Shown: positions 13,778 through 19,870 of the stretch, piece by piece | Numbering within the stretch: the first letter of the stretch is position 1 | Layout of the letters: each line of letters begins with the position of its first letter | Source of the DNA: Gammaproteobacteria bacterium RIFCSPHIGHO2_12_FULL_37_34 | GTDB lineage: Bacteria > Pseudomonadota > Gammaproteobacteria > DSM-16500 | Direction of reading: 5' to 3' | NCBI GenBank assembly: GCA_001801495.1 | Contig: MGXW01000077.1 | Coordinates: forward strand, 1 to 19,870 | DNA length: 19,870 nt | Program-made: the position numbers and the translations under genes | The notes under the pieces: generated by a model | What the model was told of the DNA's origin: nothing | Databases searched by the model: none | What the model saw: the letters and a program-made list of their open reading frames with translations, nothing else

Positions 13778-15271
13778 ATGATTCATTTAGCACAACATGA
13801 GCCTGCTTTAACTTTTGATGATGTCTTACTGCTTCCTGGCGAATCTAGTGTTTTGCCTTGTGATACTAATTTAAAAACCCAATTGACACCTCATTTTTTC
13901 CTTAATATTCCTTTACTTTCTGCTGCTATGGATACAGTGACAGAAGGCAGATTAGCCATCGCTCTTGCTCAAGAAGGGGGGTTGGGTGTGATTCATAAGA
14001 ATATGTCGATTGAAGAGCAGGCGGCACACATTCGTAAAGTTAAAAAATTTGAAAGCGGGGTAGTCAAAGATCCCGTGACTATTTCACCTCAAACAACCGT
14101 ACAGGAAGTGATTGAACTTAGCAAAAAGTTTAATTTTTATGCTTTTCCTGTTGTTGAACAAAGTAAACAACTGGTCGGGATCATCACTAGTCGTGATTTG
14201 CGTTTTGAAACTAATCTTGATCAACCTGTTGCGAATCTCATGACACCTAAAGCGCGTTTGGTTACTGTACCAGAATCTGCTAAACGAGATGTCATCAAAA
14301 AATTATTGCATAAACATCGCATCGAAAAAGTATTGGTAGTAAATGAGCAATTTGAATTGCAAGGAATGATCACAGTTAAAGATATTTTAAAAGAACAAGC
14401 TAAACCTTTTGCTTGTAAAGATGCACAAGGACAATTGTGTGTGGGTGCAGCAGTTGGAATAGGTATAGATACCAATGAACGTGTAACCGCCTTGGTTGCG
14501 GCGGGTGTTGATATAGTTGTTATTGATACTGCACATGGACATTCTAAAAACGTGATCGAACGTATTTGTTGGATTAAAAAACATTATCCATCACTATTGG
14601 TTGTTGCGGGCAATATTGCAACTGGTGAAGCAGCAATTGCTTTAGCAAAAGCGGGTGCAGATGCAGTAAAGGTAGGAATTGGACCGGGTTCTATTTGTAC
14701 GACGCGTATTGTAACAGGTGTTGGTGTTCCGCAAATTACAGCAATTTCGAATGTTAGTCATGCATTACAAGATAGAAAAATTGGTATTATTGCTGATGGC
14801 GGCATTCGTTATTCAGGGGATGTAGTAAAAGCATTAGCTGCGGGCGCATCAGCAGTGATGGTAGGTGGCTTATTTGCTGGTACAGAAGAGGCACCAGGGG
14901 AGGTTGAGTTATATCATGGCCGTGCTTATAAAGCTTATCGTGGGATGGGATCGTTAGGCGCGATGTCGCAACGATTTGGTTCAAAAGATCGATATTTTCA
15001 AGAAGAAGCAAAAGACACGGAAAAATTAGTACCCGAGGGCATTGAAGGCCGGGTGCCTTATAAAGGATCAATGGTAAGCATTGTGAATCAATTGATGGGT
15101 GGGTTGCGTTCAGGCATGGGTTATACAGGATGCCCGACTATTCCAATCTTGCATACGGAGGCACGTTTTATACGCGTGAGCCCATCAGGTGTACGAGAAA
15201 GCCATGTTCATGATGTGCAAATTACCAAAGAGGCGCCCAATTATCATAGTGACGAAGATTATTCATCATGA
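13778..15271 (+). CDS. guaB: inosine-5'-monophosphate dehydrogenase
   Basis: Oxidises IMP to XMP with NAD+, the first step from IMP to GMP, in the cytoplasm. The N-terminal barrel signature LTFDDVLLLPG (11-21) is followed by a CBS-pair regulatory insert (about 95-205). The catalytic loop GIGPGSICTTRIVTGVG carries Cys307, and the flap region GMGSLGAM follows. Start was set at ATG 13778 (497 aa; E. coli 488) with GGGGGA upstream; the in-frame GTG at 13763 overlaps that ribosome site. Its stop overlaps the guaA start in an ATGA (15268-15271), showing a coupled guaBA operon as in E. coli. Confidence 0.97.
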   Translation: MIHLAQHEPALTFDDVLLLPGESSVLPCDTNLKTQLTPHFFLNIPLLSAAMDTVTEGRLAIALAQEGGLGVIHKNMSIEEQAAHIRKVKKFESGVVKDPVTISPQTTVQEVIELSKKFNFYAFPVVEQSKQLVGIITSRDLRFETNLDQPVANLMTPKARLVTVPESAKRDVIKKLLHKHRIEKVLVVNEQFELQGMITVKDILKEQAKPFACKDAQGQLCVGAAVGIGIDTNERVTALVAAGVDIVVIDTAHGHSKNVIERICWIKKHYPSLLVVAGNIATGEAAIALAKAGADAVKVGIGPGSICTTRIVTGVGVPQITAISNVSHALQDRKIGIIADGGIRYSGDVVKALAAGASAVMVGGLFAGTEEAPGEVELYHGRAYKAYRGMGSLGAMSQRFGSKDRYFQEEAKDTEKLVPEGIEGRVPYKGSMVSIVNQLMGGLRSGMGYTGCPTIPILHTEARFIRVSPSGVRESHVHDVQITKEAPNYHSDEDYSS

Positions 15272-16836
15272 GACCTAACCAGTGCATTTTAATTCTTGAT
15301 TTTGGTTCTCAATACACGCAATTAATTGCGCGGCGTATTCGAGAAATAGGCATATATTGTGAAATACATTCTGCGAAGTTAACAGATCAAGAAATCAAAA
15401 GAATGTCACCTGTAGGTATTATTCTTTCAGGTGGTCCAGAAACTGTTACCGCAACTTCTACACCACGCGCACCTGATACAGTGTTTACGATAGGCTGCCC
15501 TGTATTAGGTATTTGTTATGGTATGCAAACCATGGCGCAACAATTGGGGGGAAAAGTTGAGCCAGGGAAAAAACGTGAATTTGGTTATGCTCAAATTAAG
15601 ATGGTTGCATCCTCGTTATTGTTAAAAGGAATAGAGGATCAATTACTAGAAGATGGAACAACATTACTAGATGTATGGATGAGTCATGGCGACCATGTTA
15701 GTCAACTCCCCCAACATTTCCAAGCAATTGCCAGCACGAATAATTGTCCGATTGTAGCGATGGGAGATGAAAAACGCCGATTATATGGATTGCAATTTCA
15801 TCCAGAAGTTACCCATACGCGACAAGGTCTGCGTATTTTGGAGCGGTTTGTTTTAACTATTTGTCAATGTCAACCCGGTTGGACACCAAACAATATTATT
15901 CATGAGCAAGTGGAATGGATTCGTCAGCAAGTTGGACAAGAAAAAGTAATATTAGGATTATCAGGCGGTGTGGATTCTGCGGTTGCGGCATTGTTATTGC
16001 ATCAAGCGATTGGTCAGCAACTCATTTGTGTATTCGTTGATACTGGATTATTGCGTATGGACGAAGCCAATGAAGTACAAACGGTTTTTGCTAAACATTT
16101 TGGTATGCAATTTGTTCAGGTGAATGCGAAAGATCAATTTTTTGAAGCATTGTCTGGCATTTCTGATCCAGAAGAAAAACGCAAAGTCATTGGCAAGAAA
16201 TTTATTGAACTATTTGATCAACAGGCTGAGAAAATCAGTCATATTAAATGGCTTGCCCAAGGCACGATTTATTCCGACGTGATTGAATCAGCAGCAGCAA
16301 AAACAGGTCAAGCACAAGTGATCAAATCGCATCATAATGTGGGTGGATTACCGGATCGTTTGCAACTTAAATTAATTGAACCGTTACGAGAATTATTTAA
16401 AGATGAAGTTCGTAAAATAGGTATCGAATTAGGAATGCCATATGAATTAGTCTATCGACATCCCTTTCCAGGGCCAGGATTAGCAGTACGTGTGCTGGGA
16501 GAGGTGAAGCGTGAATATGTTGAAACATTGCGGTTAGCGGATGCTATTTTAATTGATGAATTGCATCGCAATCATCTTTATCACAAAGTGAGCCAAGCAT
16601 TTGCTGTATTTTTACCGATTAAATCAGTTGGTGTGATAGGTGATGCGCGTCATTATGACCACGTTATTGCAATTCGCATGGTTGAAACCAATGATTTCAT
16701 GACGGCGCATTGGGCAAAAGTGCCATATGAATTTTTAGAATGTGTATCAAATCGTATCATGAATGAAGTACCCGGTATTTCTCGGGTCACATACGATATT
16801 TCTAGCAAACCACCTGCAACCATAGAATGGGAGTAA
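15268..16836 (+). CDS. guaA: GMP synthase (glutamine-hydrolysing)
   Basis: Converts XMP to GMP using glutamine and ATP. The class I glutamine amidotransferase domain (1-200) has the triad Cys83 (GICYGMQ), His178 and Glu180 (LQFHPEVTHT). The ATP pyrophosphatase domain follows with the P-loop LSGGVDS (231-237), and the dimerisation domain ends in PPATIEWE, the conserved C-terminus. Length 522 aa (E. coli 525). It starts within the guaB stop codon, and the HEAT-repeat gene begins 7 bp after it. Confidence 0.97.
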   Translation: MRPNQCILILDFGSQYTQLIARRIREIGIYCEIHSAKLTDQEIKRMSPVGIILSGGPETVTATSTPRAPDTVFTIGCPVLGICYGMQTMAQQLGGKVEPGKKREFGYAQIKMVASSLLLKGIEDQLLEDGTTLLDVWMSHGDHVSQLPQHFQAIASTNNCPIVAMGDEKRRLYGLQFHPEVTHTRQGLRILERFVLTICQCQPGWTPNNIIHEQVEWIRQQVGQEKVILGLSGGVDSAVAALLLHQAIGQQLICVFVDTGLLRMDEANEVQTVFAKHFGMQFVQVNAKDQFFEALSGISDPEEKRKVIGKKFIELFDQQAEKISHIKWLAQGTIYSDVIESAAAKTGQAQVIKSHHNVGGLPDRLQLKLIEPLRELFKDEVRKIGIELGMPYELVYRHPFPGPGLAVRVLGEVKREYVETLRLADAILIDELHRNHLYHKVSQAFAVFLPIKSVGVIGDARHYDHVIAIRMVETNDFMTAHWAKVPYEFLECVSNRIMNEVPGISRVTYDISSKPPATIEWE

Positions 16837-16843
16837 GACGAGG

Positions 16844-18838
16844 ATGCTCAAGGAAGAGCAGATTCAACTTGAAAAATACATAGATAAAATTATTAAGAAA
16901 ATGAGACAAGGAAAATTGTCTCCAACTGAGGTACTTCATGATTTATTACATGAATATCTTGATGCAACTATTCGGCAACCCCCTTTTTTATTACCAACAT
17001 CAGACAACAGTTGCCCCGATGTGCGATTTGCTAAATTTTTAATTACCTTTCTTCAAGCGCCAAATCAGGTTAAGAAAGATTCTAAACTGGATGGTATGAT
17101 TGTTCGTCTCAATGTTTTTTATGAAAAAATCAATTTAAATAAGCCTTTATTTTTTTTGTTCAGCGCATTTTTTTCTGTCTATGATTATTATCGAGCGCAG
17201 TTATCTGAAAAAATGTTAAAAAAATTATTCTATAAAGATATTTGGGACGGTTATTTGCAGCGTCAACTCCATACCATTTTGTGGACCATGCTTGATGATC
17301 CAAATTTTGATGATAAAAATAAAATTTTCCGATTGGCTGCTTGTGAAGCGTTAGGTCGATTTTCCCCATGGATTTCACCAAATTTGCGTGAGGACGTAGT
17401 GGGGAGCTTATTCAAGCACATAGAGAGTGATTATTATAAAGTTCAAACTATTTTATCTCTTGTAGCGCTACAAAAATGGATTCCTGATAATAAACGATCA
17501 TTTATTATAGAAGAGTTGTTCGAAAACATTATTATTCCTGAAGATCTTCATCATGAAGAAGTAAGACGAGAAGCGTGCAATGCAATTATTCAATTAAAAG
17601 AATGGCCACGTTCACTAAAATGTTATGAAATAATGAACAGGTGTATTGACAAGCTTGTTGCTAGAAATTGGTATGTGGCTAAAGAAGCTTGCATTGTTGT
17701 TGAAAAGTTAATGGAGATTATACCGGTTAGCTTATATTCAGAAATTTCAAACTATTTGCTTATGAATATAAATCATCATCATGCTAATGTAGCTACGCAT
17801 GCGATGAAAGCATTAAGTAAATTGCCTCCTCAGATATTAGCCCAATCAAGATTGAGCTTATTTGATAAGTTACAACTATTTTTTTCTTCCCAAAACAATC
17901 TTACATGTCAAGTAGCTTGCGAATGTCTTGGTTCATTATGGGGTTTGTTTTTATTGGAGGAGCAAATGGTATTGTTATCGATTGTGGAAACGTTAATTAT
18001 GTCGAGCACTCTAAACATCAAAATGGCAGCGATTCATGCTATTTCGCAATTAAAATTTATTCCTATTTGGATTCGAACATCGATTGTTAATCGATTATTG
18101 TCGATTATTGAGAGTGACAGAGAAGATAGTAATGTAAAAGTGGCGGCCATGATTGCATTGGGCAAGTTAAGTTATTTTATCCCCATTGATAGTCGAACTC
18201 CCGTATTAAGGGGTGTGCAGAATGTATTTCACGACGTAAAATATGTAGAAAAAATCAAGCATGCTGCTTATGAGACTTTGGAGCAGTTACATTTTGTACC
18301 CCAGGGCATACGTAACCAGCTGATTGAAATTCTTTATCAAAAAATAAATAACGAATTAGCAAAAATTAATACATCCACTTTTCATTTTGTTAGCCCATTT
18401 GTTTTTTGGCCGAAAGGAAAATATGTGGGCGCGATAGGTGATTATAAGCATAACAACAATTTAGAGACTGTATACGCGATGATTGTTCGCTCAAGAGGTT
18501 TATTGAATGAATCGCGTCGTAAAGTTATTGCAACGAAATTATTACAACAATTAAAGAGCGGAATTTTTGATAATAAAAGCATGCGAGATTTTTATGGTGC
18601 TTTAGAAACGTATGTTGATGATATGAGTATCAATCAAAAAATAATAGCGTTGTGTCATTTGTTACCTTTGGCATCTTATGAAGATTGTTGTCATCATCAT
18701 GCTAAAGTATTATTTGTTCATGTGTACGCCTCTTATAGAAAAGACCTGATACAATCTATGCTTAAGCGGGTGTCAAGTGAACAAAAAACTTATTTGCCAA
18801 ATGATGTTGTCCATTATGCATCGAGTTATGTGATATGA
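16844..18838 (+). CDS. HEAT-repeat solenoid protein of unknown function
   Basis: A 664-residue protein I do not recognise by name. Residues 161-485 hold about nine HEAT/ARM-like helical-hairpin repeats at a spacing of 37-41 residues. Each has an A-x-x-AL-x-L helix and most then have an IP-x-x-x-R turn (e.g. ACEALGRFSPW, ACNAIIQLKEW, AMKALSKLPPQ, AAIHAISQLKFIP, AAMIALGKLSYFIP). Residues 1-150 are a mixed, partly hydrophobic N-terminal region (LNKPLFFLFSAFFSVYDYY at 97-115). Residues 500-664 are a different C-terminal domain with a CCHHH cluster (615-619). There is no signal peptide or clear membrane anchor. HEAT solenoids usually bind other proteins. The gene lies 7 bp after guaA and shares ATGA with a possible tadA start, so it is almost surely in that operon. 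A regulator of its neighbours or, in an intracellular lineage, a secreted effector are both speculative. Confidence 0.8.
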   Translation: MLKEEQIQLEKYIDKIIKKMRQGKLSPTEVLHDLLHEYLDATIRQPPFLLPTSDNSCPDVRFAKFLITFLQAPNQVKKDSKLDGMIVRLNVFYEKINLNKPLFFLFSAFFSVYDYYRAQLSEKMLKKLFYKDIWDGYLQRQLHTILWTMLDDPNFDDKNKIFRLAACEALGRFSPWISPNLREDVVGSLFKHIESDYYKVQTILSLVALQKWIPDNKRSFIIEELFENIIIPEDLHHEEVRREACNAIIQLKEWPRSLKCYEIMNRCIDKLVARNWYVAKEACIVVEKLMEIIPVSLYSEISNYLLMNINHHHANVATHAMKALSKLPPQILAQSRLSLFDKLQLFFSSQNNLTCQVACECLGSLWGLFLLEEQMVLLSIVETLIMSSTLNIKMAAIHAISQLKFIPIWIRTSIVNRLLSIIESDREDSNVKVAAMIALGKLSYFIPIDSRTPVLRGVQNVFHDVKYVEKIKHAAYETLEQLHFVPQGIRNQLIEILYQKINNELAKINTSTFHFVSPFVFWPKGKYVGAIGDYKHNNNLETVYAMIVRSRGLLNESRRKVIATKLLQQLKSGIFDNKSMRDFYGALETYVDDMSINQKIIALCHLLPLASYEDCCHHHAKVLFVHVYASYRKDLIQSMLKRVSSEQKTYLPNDVVHYASSYVI

Positions 18839-18855
18839 AGAAAGCAGGAACAGAA

Positions 18856-19329
18856 ATGGTATGTTCAGCACAAGATAGTTTCTTTATGCAGCGCGCACTT
18901 ACGCTTGCTCATCAAGCAGCTCATGAATACAATGAAGTACCGATTGGCGCCGTTATTGTTTTGAATAATGAAATAATTGGTGAAGGATTGAATTGCCCCA
19001 TCTTCCGTTGTGACCCTTCTGCCCACGCGGAAATCATTGCTTTGCGTGCAGGTGCAAATGAAATTGCTAATTATCGATTAATCAATACTACTTTATATGT
19101 TACGTTAGAACCGTGCATGATGTGTGTGGGGGCGATGGTGCATGCGCGTATCAAACGGCTCATTTACGGTGCGAGTGATAAAAAAGCAGGGGCGGTGTCG
19201 AGCAAAATATCTTGTTTGGATCAACCATTTTTAAACCATCGTATAGAGCATTTAGGTGGTTTAATGGCAGAACAATGCGGACAATTGCTCAGCTATTTTT
19301 TTCAAAACAAACGAAATTTAGATGTATAA
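18856..19329 (+). CDS. tadA: tRNA-specific adenosine deaminase TadA
   Basis: Deaminates A34 to inosine in the anticodon of tRNA-Arg(ACG), letting it read several codons; cytoplasmic zinc enzyme. The zinc site is complete: His57 with catalytic Glu59 in HAEII, and Cys87/Cys90 in PCMMC, the same numbering as E. coli TadA when ATG 18856 is used. That start (157 aa) also has AGGA 6 nt upstream. An earlier in-frame ATG at 18835 overlaps the HEAT gene stop as ATGA and would add seven residues; either is possible. The RxDPSAHAE and NYRLINTTLYVTLEP segments are diagnostic. It is the last gene of the gua operon-like run. Confidence 0.95.
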   Translation: MVCSAQDSFFMQRALTLAHQAAHEYNEVPIGAVIVLNNEIIGEGLNCPIFRCDPSAHAEIIALRAGANEIANYRLINTTLYVTLEPCMMCVGAMVHARIKRLIYGASDKKAGAVSSKISCLDQPFLNHRIEHLGGLMAEQCGQLLSYFFQNKRNLDV

Positions 19330-19394
19330 TAATGATTATCAAGTTGTAGCTATATGGCGTATTCATGTAACCTTATGATTGTTTTATATTATTT

Positions 19395-19870
19395 ATGCAT
19401 AACATGAAAGTTTTACGATCCTACTTACGTTGCGTGTCTTTTTGCACGGCTGATAGTTATGACATGTTAGGGCTTGCTAGTTTTTTCAAACGTAAGGGGT
19501 ATTTTACACGTATTACACGGGATGTTTTGCATGTGACTAATTTAAAACGTCCGGGAGATATTTTTTTCTTTAATCATGGTTGTTTTGTCTCTTGGGGGTT
19601 TAAAAAACATTTTGAAGATAAATTAATTGAATATACGCGAGATTTTTCTACTCATCCTTTATCTCATATTGAATCCGACCATTTTTTTTATCGATATGGG
19701 GAAGATACATCATTAGATACCCATGAACGTTTGCGATTAGACATGATCACACTGGATTCTGAAGATTCAAAAATAAAATTGGCGTTTTCATATGGATTGG
19801 CGCAATCCATTAAACTAGAAGCATTTGAAGAAGCTATTCAAGAGGCGATTAAAAAAAATAAGCATTTACC
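19395..19870 (+). CDS. YagE/RMD1 family (DUF155) protein, 3' end beyond window
   Basis: An open frame runs from ATG 19395 (or ATG 19404, three codons later) to the window edge without a stop, giving about 155-158 residues of N-terminal sequence. The order of motifs fits the RMD1/YagE family (PF02582): a variable start with RSYLRCVSFCTADSYDM, then KRPGDIFFFNHGCFVSWGF, a polar stretch, and LAQSIKLEAFEEAIQEAI. In yeast and bacteria, family members are membrane-tethered by a C-terminal segment, which would lie outside this window. Their biochemical role is poorly known; yeast relatives are mitochondrial. It follows tadA by 65 bp with no terminator or clear ribosome site seen. The partial state comes from the window boundary, not from damage. 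Confidence 0.8.
   Translation, partial: MHNMKVLRSYLRCVSFCTADSYDMLGLASFFKRKGYFTRITRDVLHVTNLKRPGDIFFFNHGCFVSWGFKKHFEDKLIEYTRDFSTHPLSHIESDHFFYRYGEDTSLDTHERLRLDMITLDSEDSKIKLAFSYGLAQSIKLEAFEEAIQEAIKKNKHL

Noticed and set aside
14221..14584. Two open frames antisense to guaB
   Set aside because: They mirror a highly conserved IMPDH region and have no features of real proteins.
17905..18090. 61-residue open frame inside the HEAT gene
   Set aside because: Out of frame with a clear repeat-bearing protein, and no ribosome site.

Overview
The window looks like a chromosomal stretch of an AT-rich gammaproteobacterium, most likely in or near the Legionellales/Coxiella group. This rests on three things: E. 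coli-like conserved gene order (rlmN-rodZ-hisS-yfgM-bamB-der, dapA with a BamC-like lipoprotein, guaB-guaA), low G+C, and loss from the first cluster of ispG and pilW, which E. coli carries there. Known Legionella and Coxiella make isoprenoids by the mevalonate route, so lack of ispG at this locus would fit them. The assignment is inference; no rRNA gene is present. No phage, transposase or CRISPR array is visible. Coding density is very high: the longest gene-free gap is 173 bp (4516-4688), and a large palindrome fills most of it.

Left block (1-9527, all on the minus strand, read right to left): dapA, a very short BamC-like lipoprotein gene, tRNA-Ser(CGA), an MTA/SAH deaminase-type amidohydrolase, ndk, rlmN, a shortened rodZ, the palindromic element, hisS, a perfect 15-bp palindrome, yfgM, bamB and der. 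These cover lysine/peptidoglycan precursor synthesis, BAM outer-membrane assembly (BamB and possibly BamC), nucleotide metabolism, rRNA/tRNA methylation, histidyl-tRNA charging and ribosome assembly.

Middle block (9594-13694): an ArnT-like membrane glycosyltransferase diverges from dapA. Next is a small ZapB-like coiled-coil protein with a good sigma70-type promoter. It runs tail-to-tail, with no spacer, into xseA, which overlaps an upstream alpha/beta hydrolase gene.

Right block (13778-19870, plus strand): guaB and guaA (ATGA overlap), then an unrecognised 664-residue HEAT-repeat protein and tadA, all packed like one operon, followed by the 5' part of a YagE/RMD1 (DUF155) gene that runs off the window. 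The two points most worth attention are the HEAT-repeat solenoid embedded in the housekeeping guaBA-tadA operon, and the 138-bp palindromic element at the ispG position, which abuts a rodZ lacking its usual periplasmic domain.
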